Assembly: GCA_002436065.1 (NCBI GenBank)
Contig: DIXP01000048.1
Coordinates: forward strand, 1-14,691
Origin: Chloroflexi bacterium UBA6077
GTDB lineage: Bacteria; Chloroflexota; UBA6077
Direction: 5' to 3'
Length of the DNA stretch: 14,691 nt
Shown here: piece by piece, positions 6,949 through 13,345 of the stretch
Position numbering within the stretch: the stretch's first letter is position 1
Layout of the letters: each line of letters begins with the position of its first letter
Position numbers and translations under genes: made by a program
Notes under the pieces: generated by a model
Databases searched by the model: none
What the model saw: only the letters and a program-made list of their open reading frames with translations
What the model was told of the DNA's origin: nothing

Positions 6949-7773
6949 ATGATTGGAAAGGCGGCGACTATTCTGGCGGTGGGAGCCGTTGGCGCACTGA
7001 CCATGGTCAGGGTCGCCGACGATCGCTACGTGGACGACATTCGGCGAGGACTGGAGAAGCAACCCACGAGTGGCCGGACGTTCTCCGAAGAGATGGTGGC
7101 TGATCTTCCGGATCCAGCCCAGCGGTACTTTCTCCACGCCATCAAACAGGGTACCCCCCTGGCCACCAAGCTCTACTGGAATTGGTCCGGCCAGATGAAG
7201 CCTGCCAGGGAGATGCCCTGGATGGACCTCACGTCCGAGCAGATCAGCGTGAAGGAGAGGGGATTCGTGTGGAAGGCCAGAGCTGGCAAAGGCCCGTTGA
7301 TCCTGACCGCTGCGGACCACTACAAGGATGGCGAGGGCAGGATGCGAATCTCACTCTTCGGCCTCGTCCCTATCGTCAACGCCTCGGGGCCCGACCTCTC
7401 GAAGGCTTCCCTAGGTCGGGTAGTGGTGGAAAGCATGTTCATGCCATCGTCTCTCCTCCCAGGGCCCCATGTCCAGATCGACGGGGTGAACGAATCCCAC
7501 TTTGAAGTGACCGTGGGGCTGTATGGGGAGAAGAGTACGATCACCCTCACCGTCGATCAGGAGGGAAGGGTGAGGGAGTACGTGATCGGGCGATGGGGCA
7601 ACCTGACCGACGACGGCTCCTACCGCTACATCCCATACGGCGGCATCGTGGAGGAGGAACGGACCTTCGGGGGGTACACCATTCCGAGCAGGGCGGTAGT
7701 TGGCTGGTGGTACGGAACGGAGCAGTACCTGGAGGTGATCCGGCTGAGGGTGGACGAGGCCAGGTTCGAATAA
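6949..7773 (+). CDS. Membrane-anchored DUF6544-like protein
   Basis: This protein of about 274 residues resembles the DUF6544-type family, whose function is unknown. It has an N-terminal hydrophobic anchor (AATILAVGAVGALTMV) followed by the family landmarks: LPDPAQRYF early on, a W-containing strand, the GFVWKARAG segment, HYKDGEGRMRISLFGLVPIV, ASGPDLSKASLGR, VESMFMPSSLLPGP, then RYIPYGG and TIPSRAVVGWWYGTE near the end. The body is probably an exported or membrane-surface beta-rich domain. The start is uncertain: ATG 6949 has GGGAG 8 nt upstream, ATG 6934 has a closer AGGA, and a GTG at 6892 also opens the frame. The gene appears monocistronic, with a strong hairpin terminator directly after its TAA. 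Confidence 0.75.
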   Translation: MIGKAATILAVGAVGALTMVRVADDRYVDDIRRGLEKQPTSGRTFSEEMVADLPDPAQRYFLHAIKQGTPLATKLYWNWSGQMKPAREMPWMDLTSEQISVKERGFVWKARAGKGPLILTAADHYKDGEGRMRISLFGLVPIVNASGPDLSKASLGRVVVESMFMPSSLLPGPHVQIDGVNESHFEVTVGLYGEKSTITLTVDQEGRVREYVIGRWGNLTDDGSYRYIPYGGIVEEERTFGGYTIPSRAVVGWWYGTEQYLEVIRLRVDEARFE

Positions 7774-7808
7774 ATGGGTTGGACAGGATATGTCCTGTCC
7801 AACCCATT
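7773..7808. terminator. Bidirectional hairpin terminator
   Basis: ATGGGTTGGACAGGA (7774-7788) pairs perfectly with TCCTGTCCAACCCAT (7793-7807) around a TATG loop; an outer A-T pair makes 16 bp. It overlaps the last base of the TAA of the DUF6544-like gene and ends 8 bp before the TAG of the convergent ferritin-like gene, so it can serve both. There is no long T-run. Confidence 0.8.
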
Positions 7809-7815
7809 ACAGCCT

Positions 7816-8262
7816 CTAGCCGATCATCCCTTCGAGCTCCTGACGGTGCTGCGATTCCTCAGCAGCCAGGTTCAGCAGCAGCTGCTTGGAGAGAGAGTCC
7901 GGAATCAGGTTCGCCATATCGGTGTACAGCTTGACCGCCTCGACTTCGTCGCTGATGGCCGCCTTCAACACCTCGACAGGGGTCATTCCTGGGTGGGGCT
8001 CCACCGCGTCGTGGGGGACGGGGAGACGGATGCCAGACTGTATAGCGGAAGCGGCCTCCGCCACGTTCAACCGGCCGAGGCGTCGGCTGTGCTCCTCCTC
8101 CATGGAGGCAATCCGCTTGAAAGCCGCCGCGACTTCCGGAGCTTCAGCCTGATCGGCCAGGCTACCGTAAAGCTCCGCGGCCTCCCTCTCTTTCTGAATG
8201 GCAAACTCGACCAACTGCAGCAGGTGGCCGTAGTCGTCGAAGGCATTGTCATAGACTGACAC
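7816..8262 (-). CDS. Ferritin-like di-iron protein (rubrerythrin-type, no rubredoxin domain)
   Basis: This 148-residue four-helix-bundle protein has all expected di-iron ligands at matching spacing: Glu25 (ExxxxxxY), Glu55 and His58 (EEEH), Glu106 (ExxxxxxY) and Glu136/His139 (EESQH). Such proteins usually reduce peroxide or handle iron in anaerobes. No C-terminal rubredoxin domain is present, so the electron donor is separate. The GTG at 8262 is preferred because GAGGAG lies 6 nt upstream. The frame stays open to an ATG at 8307 (GGAG only 1 nt away), which would add MATCAACHNCCEETT, a Cys/His-rich leader that could be a metal site if translated. A minus-strand promoter candidate is TTGCCT (8356-8361), 17 bp, TAAATT (8333-8338). 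It ends with TAG. Confidence 0.87.
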   Translation of the reverse strand: MSVYDNAFDDYGHLLQLVEFAIQKEREAAELYGSLADQAEAPEVAAAFKRIASMEEEHSRRLGRLNVAEAASAIQSGIRLPVPHDAVEPHPGMTPVEVLKAAISDEVEAVKLYTDMANLIPDSLSKQLLLNLAAEESQHRQELEGMIG

Positions 8263-8332
8263 AGTAGTCTCCTCGCAACAGTTATGGCAGGCAGCACAAG
8301 TTGCCATGCTCCGGATTATGTAGACGGGGGCC

Positions 8333-8361
8333 AATTTAGCATTCCCGAGGGACCAAGGCAA
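8333..8361 (-). promoter_or_regulatory. Candidate promoter for the ferritin-like gene
   Basis: On the minus strand TTGCCT and TAAATT are separated by 17 bp, about 70 bp upstream of the GTG start. Both boxes deviate from consensus, so this is a weak prediction. Confidence 0.3.
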
Positions 8362-8425
8362 TCACTGAATCGTCCGGGGGCGGCAGTTCCAGCGGGACTT
8401 CGACGCCGGGCAGCGAGTACGAGGG

Positions 8426-8453
8426 TTGATTTGGGCAGCGCGGCTGGTATCAT
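8426..8453 (+). promoter_or_regulatory. Candidate sigma-70 promoter for the larA homologue
   Basis: TTGATT (8426-8431) and TATCAT (8448-8453) are 16 bp apart. The implied start of transcription, about 8460, lies just before the AGGAGGT ribosome-binding site at 8474-8480. Confidence 0.42.
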
Positions 8454-8487
8454 GGCGCGGCTAGTTCGAGTTGAGGAGGTCGACACC

Positions 8488-9723
8488 ATGGCTGTCCACC
8501 GGGTCAAGCTGAGGGTCAACGCCTACGCCGAGGAGGAGCTGGATCTGACGTTTCCGAGCGGGTGGGAGGTGGTGGAGTGCCGGATGGCTGGCCACGACAA
8601 GCCGCCACTGACCGATGAGGAGATACGAGCAGCCGTCCAGAACCCGATCGAGAGTCCGAGGCTGCGGGAGATAGCCAGGGGCAAGGAGAGGGTCGTCATT
8701 CTCTTCGATGACCCCACGAAGCCCACCCCAACCCACCATATCGTCCCGTTCGTCCTCGATGAGCTGCACGAAGGGGGAATACGGGACGACCAGATCCGCT
8801 TCCTCTGTGGGCCGGGGACCCACCGCCCCCTCAGCACCCCGGAGTTCGTCACCAAGCTGGGGGCCGACGTGGTCGCCCACTACCCAGTCTACAACCACAA
8901 CCCCTACGAGAACGTGGTGTACGTCGGGACCACCAGTCGGGGCACACCCATGTACATCAACCGGGAGGTTGCCTCCTGCGACCTCAGGCTCGCCATCGGG
9001 AGCATCATTCCCCACCAGGCAGCTGGGTTTGGGGCTGGGGGCAAGATCATCCTGCCGGGGGTAGCGGGTATCGAGACGATCACGTCCCACCACAGCCGGA
9101 TGCGCCAGGAGCCGTACGGGGCGACGCTTGGCGTCGGGAAGGTGGATGGCAACCAGTTCCGGCTGGACATCGAGGAGGGGGCCAGGTTGGGGGGACTCCA
9201 GTTCAAGGTGGACTGCGTGCTGAACAACCGCCGGGAGGTGGTGGGGCTGTTTGCCGGGGACTTCGTGGCGGAGCACCGGGCTGGTGTGCGGCTGGCTCGG
9301 GAGGTGTACCACACTGAGTTGGTTGGGGATGCCGACGTGCTGGTGAGCAACGCCTACCCAGACGAGCACCAGTTCAACCGGGCGGTCTGGCTGGCTCCGC
9401 ACTGCCTCAAGGAGGGAGGCGACCTTGTAGTGATAGGCTGGAGCCACGAGGGGCAGGTGGTCCACCACCACAACGGCCGCTTCGGCACCGAATACGGGGG
9501 CACTGGTTGGAGCCTGGGGAGGCAGGCAAGGCCGTTGGCCAAGGTGGGGAGGGTATTCATCCTCACCCCCTTCCTGTCGATGAGTGAGCGGATGGAGTGG
9601 GGCGGCGAGAAGGTGGTATGGTGCCGGGAGTGGGGAGAACTGCTGGCGAAGCTGTCGGAGCGCCACGGCCCGGGCACTCGCGCCGTCGTTTACCCCTACG
9701 CACCACTGCAGCTAGCAGGATAG
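8488..9723 (+). CDS. larA: LarA-family nickel-pincer racemase/epimerase homologue
   Basis: This 411-residue protein resembles lactate racemase LarA, which interconverts 2-hydroxy acid enantiomers with the nickel-pincer nucleotide cofactor bound to a lysine. The key residues align well: His112 (GPGTHRP), His176 (PHQAAGF), Lys186 (GGKIILPG, the cofactor attachment lysine in LarA) and His201/His202 (TSHHS). The N-terminal loop reads DDPTKPTP (74-81), where family members usually have an Arg (TRP), so the substrate-contact position is Lys78. The family includes racemases for other hydroxy acids, so lactate is not assured. The start at 8488 has AGGAGGT with a 7-nt spacer; the frame is open upstream to 8284 without support. 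The cofactor biosynthesis genes larB, larC and larE are not in the window. It stops with TAG, 35 bp from a convergent gene. Confidence 0.88.
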   Translation: MAVHRVKLRVNAYAEEELDLTFPSGWEVVECRMAGHDKPPLTDEEIRAAVQNPIESPRLREIARGKERVVILFDDPTKPTPTHHIVPFVLDELHEGGIRDDQIRFLCGPGTHRPLSTPEFVTKLGADVVAHYPVYNHNPYENVVYVGTTSRGTPMYINREVASCDLRLAIGSIIPHQAAGFGAGGKIILPGVAGIETITSHHSRMRQEPYGATLGVGKVDGNQFRLDIEEGARLGGLQFKVDCVLNNRREVVGLFAGDFVAEHRAGVRLAREVYHTELVGDADVLVSNAYPDEHQFNRAVWLAPHCLKEGGDLVVIGWSHEGQVVHHHNGRFGTEYGGTGWSLGRQARPLAKVGRVFILTPFLSMSERMEWGGEKVVWCREWGELLAKLSERHGPGTRAVVYPYAPLQLAG

Positions 9724-9758
9724 CGGAGCGCCGCAATCTAGCACTTTCTTGAAGGTAT

Positions 9759-10118
9759 CTATGTCGGAGGATCGCCCAGTGATCGCGTAAGGAGCCAGAC
9801 GATCAGGCCCACGATAACGAGACCGACCAGGGCGTCGAGGCAGGCGATCACCTGCCCGAGACGGGTTATCGGGACATAGTCCCCGTACCCGACCGTCGAC
9901 ATGGTGATCCAGGTGGTGTACACGGCGTCCCAGTAGGTCCTTATCGAGCCGCCCTTATGGCACTCAACCAGGCACATGAGAACCCCTGAAATCCATGGGA
10001 AGAGCAGGAGCGTGACGAAGACAGGCCAGTGGCCGTCTATTCCCCGCACGAGGCTCTGGAACGCCCATTTCCAGTAGATCCTGTAGCGGCGCCAGTCCTC
10101 TAGCAGCCTTCTGATCAT
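9759..10118 (-). CDS. Minimal two-helix potassium channel
   Basis: This 119-residue inner-membrane protein has one hydrophobic helix (about 31-52), a pore helix (61-74), the K+ selectivity filter TVGYGD (75-80) and a second membrane helix (about 84-112). This is the KcsA-like Ion_trans_2 layout and predicts a homotetrameric pore. No RCK, cyclic-nucleotide or other sensor domain is attached, and only a short basic N-terminal helix (MIRRLLEDWRRYRIYWKW) precedes the pore. The ATG at 10118 is chosen because it gives a normal N-terminus. No strong ribosome-binding site is visible, and the longer frame to a TTG at 10181 adds an implausible Cys-rich leader. The gene is convergent with larA and stops with TAG. 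Confidence 0.87.
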   Translation of the reverse strand: MIRRLLEDWRRYRIYWKWAFQSLVRGIDGHWPVFVTLLLFPWISGVLMCLVECHKGGSIRTYWDAVYTTWITMSTVGYGDYVPITRLGQVIACLDALVGLVIVGLIVWLLTRSLGDPPT

Positions 10119-10206
10119 TACAGCACCAGACAGCGTGACCCTAACCCTTGGAACGACGAGGCAAGTACAGGCATCGCACAACTGATGCCGCGCACGCGGG
10201 AAATGT

Positions 10207-10396
10207 TAGGGATTTCCCTACGCAGTTCTAGGAGTCCTCCCGACTTACGGGGCGGCGGAGTGAGGCTATCCTTACCCGCGATGTCGGGTTCAGGTTGCTG
10301 AACCGATCGATGCGTGAAGGGCTCGAGTAGTCGAGCAGCTGCAGGAATGATCCCGGGTTGTCGGGAGAGCGCCCCAAGGGCTCGGGTTGCCGGGCC
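10207..10396. repeat. Series of small hairpins, several with GTTG-type loops
   Basis: In order: TAGGG-ATTT-CCCTA (10207-10220); ACCCG-CGATGT-CGGGT (10274-10289); GGTTCAG-GTTG-CTGAACC (10287-10304); GCTCGA-GTAG-TCGAGC (10321-10336); TCCCG-GGTTGT-CGGGA (10351-10366); GGCTCGG-GTTG-CCGGGCC with one G-U pair (10379-10396). The stems differ in sequence while the loops are alike, which points to conserved RNA structure rather than a copied DNA repeat. No known RNA family was recognised. Confidence 0.5.
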
Positions 10397-10433
10397 AAGG
10401 GTTAGCAGTCCTGGAAAATCGAATAGGCTCCAC

Positions 10434-10496
10434 CACCAGGAGGCCCCTGGAACGCCACTCGATAGGGAGGGTCGCGTTGCCAGGGGCCTCCTGGTG
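10434..10496. repeat. Long hairpin, 17-bp perfect stem
   Basis: CACCAGGAGGCCCCTGG (10434-10450) is exactly complementary to CCAGGGGCCTCCTGGTG (10480-10496). After one bulged base the stem continues with AACGC (10451-10455) paired to GCGTT (10474-10478), leaving an 18-nt loop. There is no T-run, so it may be a structural RNA element, a mobile-element relic or a terminator. Confidence 0.6.
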
Positions 10497-10599
10497 CCCT
10501 GCACCCTTCACGATGACAGTGCCGGCATGGACGCCACCTACGACGACGCAGCCTCCTGAAAGCAGCGGCTTGCTCATTAGTGAATCTGCTAGTCTCATA

Positions 10600-10608
10600 T
10601 GCTATAGT
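10600..10608 (+). promoter_or_regulatory. Extended -10 promoter candidate
   Basis: TGC-TATAGT forms an extended -10 box in the AT-rich segment about 130 bp upstream of the membrane protein start. No clear -35 is seen. It would drive the membrane protein/FtsH-like operon. Confidence 0.4.
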
Positions 10609-10737
10609 TACTCCATCTTGCTATTGCCACATTTTCTTTATCCCTAATTGCTTCTGATAACCGTGGCTTGGGCTGCGTCGGGCGAACGCCCGGGCTGCGC
10701 GGCAAGTGAACCTTCCCCCCATAGAGGTGCGAGAGCA

Positions 10738-11346
10738 ATGATGCCCGATGAATCCCTTGACAGTATGAGTCGTCCGAATCCCCTTCTGATGCCCATCCGG
10801 CTGCTGCTGTACTGGCTGGTCAAGGGGCTGGTGCTCCTGTTCCTCGGTGCACGGCATATTCTGCGCCCCAAGGCAGTGCGCTACACCCTGCTGGTCCTGC
10901 TGGTGGGCTGCAGCGTCGGATGGAAGGCCGCGGGTGAACCCAGCATCCTGCCCTGGTCCCAACCCCAAGTTGAACGAGAGGCTGTATCCACCACCATCGC
11001 CGATTCGCTGCCCCAGCCGGAGGTGGTGGAGCGCTACTTCAAGTCCCAGGCGGAGTACGATGCAGCGGGCCTCTGGGAGACCATGAACGACACCTTCAAG
11101 AAGCGCATGACGGCCGCCAACAACTCCCTGGAACAGCTGCAGAAGGAGTTGGAGATTGCCGAGCAGCAGCAGCGCCGCTACGGCGAGGTCGACTATGTGG
11201 GGGGAATGCCCCTCACCGGCGGGAAGAGCGTCTACTTCTACGTGCTGAACGTGGAGGCCCCTACCGGCGCATCCCGCCTTCCCTACACCTTCATAGTAGA
11301 TGCAGAGGGTAAGATCGCCAACATTCAATGGAGTCTGGAGCGATGA
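10738..11346 (+). CDS. Membrane protein with C-terminal NTF2-like domain, FtsH-like partner
   Basis: This 202-residue protein has two hydrophobic segments (about 16-38 and 48-63) joined by a strongly basic loop (ARHILRPKAVR). By the positive-inside rule that loop is cytoplasmic, placing the N-terminus and the C-terminal domain outside. The second segment ends LLVGC, which looks like a lipobox, though it lies unusually far from the N-terminus. Residues about 80-202 resemble an NTF2-like domain: PEVVERYFKSQAEYDAAGLWE, a long Gln/Glu-rich helix, and the final strands YVLNVEAP and YTFIVDAEGKIANIQW. The start is one of two adjacent ATGs (10738/10741) behind GAGGTG. Its TGA overlaps the ATG of the FtsH-like protease (ATGA), so the two are translationally coupled and probably act together. 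No named family was recognised. Confidence 0.8.
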   Translation: MMPDESLDSMSRPNPLLMPIRLLLYWLVKGLVLLFLGARHILRPKAVRYTLLVLLVGCSVGWKAAGEPSILPWSQPQVEREAVSTTIADSLPQPEVVERYFKSQAEYDAAGLWETMNDTFKKRMTAANNSLEQLQKELEIAEQQQRRYGEVDYVGGMPLTGGKSVYFYVLNVEAPTGASRLPYTFIVDAEGKIANIQWSLER

Positions 11347-13028
11347 TGCACACAAACCCAAACGCGAGGTCGCGCGACCGATCCATCCAGGACTTCGTCG
11401 ACAACATCCTGGGGTTGCTCGGTCGCCAGATTAGGCTGCTGCTGCTGCTGGCAGCCATCGCAGCGGTCTTCTGGGCCTTCCTGCTGCCCAGTTCTCAGAG
11501 ATGGCTGCCAATGCTTGGGATGGGAGCTATGCTGCTGTTCCAACTCTTCTTCGCCATGATGTTCATGATCGTCCAGTTCGGGGCCCTCTTCTGGTTCCTG
11601 GGACGAGGCCGCGTCTACTGGGTGAAACCCGGCGAGACAGGGGTCGGCTTCAAGGACTACAAGGGCAACCCCGAGGTGCTGGAATCGGCCAGACGCATCG
11701 TCACCCTGCTGAGGGGGGTGAAGGAGTTCAAGCAGATGGGCGGCGAGGCGATCCGTGGCCTCCTCCTAGTCGGCCCTCCTGGCACCGGCAAGAGCTACCT
11801 CGCCCAGGCCATCAGCACGGAGGCGGGTGTCCCCTTCGGCTACGCCAGCGCCCCCTCCTTCCAGAACATGTTCATGGGCATCGGTAACCTCCGAGTCATG
11901 ATGCTGTACGGCAAGGCCCGCAAGCTCGCCCGTAAATACGGTGCCTGCATCCTGTTCATCGACGAGATCGATGCCATGGGTGCGGCTCGCGCCAACCAGG
12001 GAGCGAGCACCGGCATGGTCGGCATGATGGGCGGAGGCAACAACGGCATGTTGAACGAGCTGCTCATGCAGATGGACCCCCCTCCCCAGGAGATGAGTCG
12101 GTGGGGAAGGTTCCTGCGCTCCCTCGGCCTACGGAGAGAGAAGGTTGAGATGCCGCCCGTCCTCACCATCGGGGCCACCAACCTCGCCGAGGTGCTCGAT
12201 CGGGCATTACTCCGGCCTGGTCGCTTCGACCGCAAGATCGTCGTGGACCTCCCGAGCGCCGACGGGCGGAAGGAGATCCTGGACTACTACCTGGCCAAGG
12301 TCACGCACGATCCGCTGGACATGGACAGGCTCGTCTTCGATACCATCGGCTACACCCCAGTCACCATCAAGTACGTGATCAACGAGGCGGTGGTAATCGC
12401 CCACTTCGACGGGCGCACCTCCATTACCTACCGCGACCTCACCCTGGCCAGGGAAACCCACGAGTGGGGGCTCAGGCAGCCGATCAAGGGTATGTCCGAG
12501 GATGACCGACGACGCCTCGCCTACCACGAGGCTGGCCACTGCCTTGCGCAATGGAAGCTGTTGCCCAAGCAGAGGATGAGCAAGGTGACCATCATCCGGC
12601 ACGGGCAGGCCCTGGGTCTCTCGGCGACCAAACCTCTGGAGGAGATGTACACCCACACCCGCGAGGAACTGATGGCGGACATCCAGTGCGCCCTCGCGAG
12701 CCGGGCAGCCGAGGAGACCTTCCTTGGCACAGCCCTCACGGGCGTGACCGCCGATCTGGAGCAGGCTACCAGGGTGGCCGCGGCCTACATCGGCTGGTTT
12801 GGGATGAACGGCACCCTCTACTCATCCAGGGCATTCCACGAAACGGTGCCCGACCGCTCCATGAAGCGCGACATCGACAAGATGCTCCGCGACCAGTACG
12901 AGGCGGTGAAATCGCTGCTGGAGAGCAACAGGGAGGCGGTCATCGCGATCGCGGAGGGGCTTCTCCAGAAGGACGAACTGGACGCCGATGAGGTCGGGCA
13001 GTTGATCCAGACTGCCGAAGCAGCATAA
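11343..13028 (+). CDS. ftsH: Divergent FtsH-like membrane AAA+ metalloprotease
   Basis: This 561-residue protein has the FtsH order: two N-terminal membrane segments (about 30-49 and 55-86), an AAA+ ATPase domain and a zinc protease domain. Visible motifs are Walker A GPPGTGKS (144-151), pore loop MFMGIG (176-181), Walker B LFIDEID (204-210), the second region of homology with RPGRFDR (291-297), HEAGH (395-399) and the third zinc ligand Asp471 in TADLEQAT. It should unfold and degrade membrane or cytosolic proteins. Unlike canonical FtsH, only about 6-8 residues separate the two membrane segments, so the usual extracytoplasmic domain is missing, and about 25 extra residues (PPPQEMSRWGRFLRSLG onwards, from about 246) precede the SRH. 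Tandem ATGs at 11343/11346 follow GGAG, and the first overlaps the TGA of the partner gene. Confidence 0.92.
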   Translation: MMHTNPNARSRDRSIQDFVDNILGLLGRQIRLLLLLAAIAAVFWAFLLPSSQRWLPMLGMGAMLLFQLFFAMMFMIVQFGALFWFLGRGRVYWVKPGETGVGFKDYKGNPEVLESARRIVTLLRGVKEFKQMGGEAIRGLLLVGPPGTGKSYLAQAISTEAGVPFGYASAPSFQNMFMGIGNLRVMMLYGKARKLARKYGACILFIDEIDAMGAARANQGASTGMVGMMGGGNNGMLNELLMQMDPPPQEMSRWGRFLRSLGLRREKVEMPPVLTIGATNLAEVLDRALLRPGRFDRKIVVDLPSADGRKEILDYYLAKVTHDPLDMDRLVFDTIGYTPVTIKYVINEAVVIAHFDGRTSITYRDLTLARETHEWGLRQPIKGMSEDDRRRLAYHEAGHCLAQWKLLPKQRMSKVTIIRHGQALGLSATKPLEEMYTHTREELMADIQCALASRAAEETFLGTALTGVTADLEQATRVAAAYIGWFGMNGTLYSSRAFHETVPDRSMKRDIDKMLRDQYEAVKSLLESNREAVIAIAEGLLQKDELDADEVGQLIQTAEAA

Positions 13029-13345
13029 GAGAGACTAGAGCGAAGGGGGTGACCTTGGACCAAGGTCACCCCCTTTGGATTCCCCCTATCCTCCCTCCCA
13101 CTTCCCCAATCGACAGCAACATGAACAAATCGTTGGTATGTACCTTGCAAGTTGGACCCGTTCGGGAAAGACTTCGGAGGCTAAGGCAGCCCACCAGACT
13201 CCCGCCCCGGCAGTGACCAGCCATCGTCAAGGACCGCGTCCGCGGTAGATTGGCCTGAGAGAAACACCGGCGAGCCCAGAGGAGAGCCAGAGGCCCTAGC
13301 GCCATGGCATCTTCTCAGTAGTCAACAGCATAGGAGGATTCCCAC
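13029..13345. other. Intergenic region after the FtsH-like operon
   Basis: Apart from the terminator, this stretch holds a 6-bp dyad ACCGCG-TC-CGCGGT (13233-13246) that could be an operator for the secreted-protein gene, and the AGGAGG ribosome-binding site (13332-13337). No gene and no convincing promoter boxes were seen. Confidence 0.6.
13043..13075 (+). terminator. Strong hairpin terminator after the FtsH-like gene
   Basis: AAGGGGGTGACCTTG (13043-13057) pairs perfectly with CAAGGTCACCCCCTT (13061-13075) around a GAC loop, 14 bp after the TAA. It is followed only by TGG, so it lacks a true U-tract. Confidence 0.75.

Larger units (their letters stand above)
10119..10737. other. Non-coding stretch, dense in hairpins
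   Basis: No supported gene lies between the K+ channel start and the membrane protein at 10738. The left two thirds (10207-10496) is packed with short inverted repeats and one long one, listed separately. The right third is AT-richer and holds an extended -10 promoter candidate and a small GGGCG-AA-CGCCC dyad (10680-10691) flanked by two GGGCTGCG direct repeats (10670-10677 and 10692-10699) in the presumed leader. Confidence 0.65.

Noticed and set aside
8461..9666. A 401-codon open frame on the minus strand opposite the larA homologue
   Set aside because: It is an antisense shadow produced by GC-rich codon bias; its translation is Pro/Val/His-rich low-complexity with no motif, whereas the plus strand encodes a clear LarA-family protein with a good ribosome-binding site.
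10207..10496. CRISPR array
   Set aside because: The inverted repeats differ in sequence and spacing, there is no constant direct repeat with unique spacers, and no cas gene is present.
10621..11361. A 246-codon minus-strand open frame opposite the small membrane protein
   Set aside because: The plus-strand gene has membrane segments, an NTF2-like domain and ATGA coupling to the protease; the opposite frame shows only Leu/Gln/Gly-rich shadow sequence.
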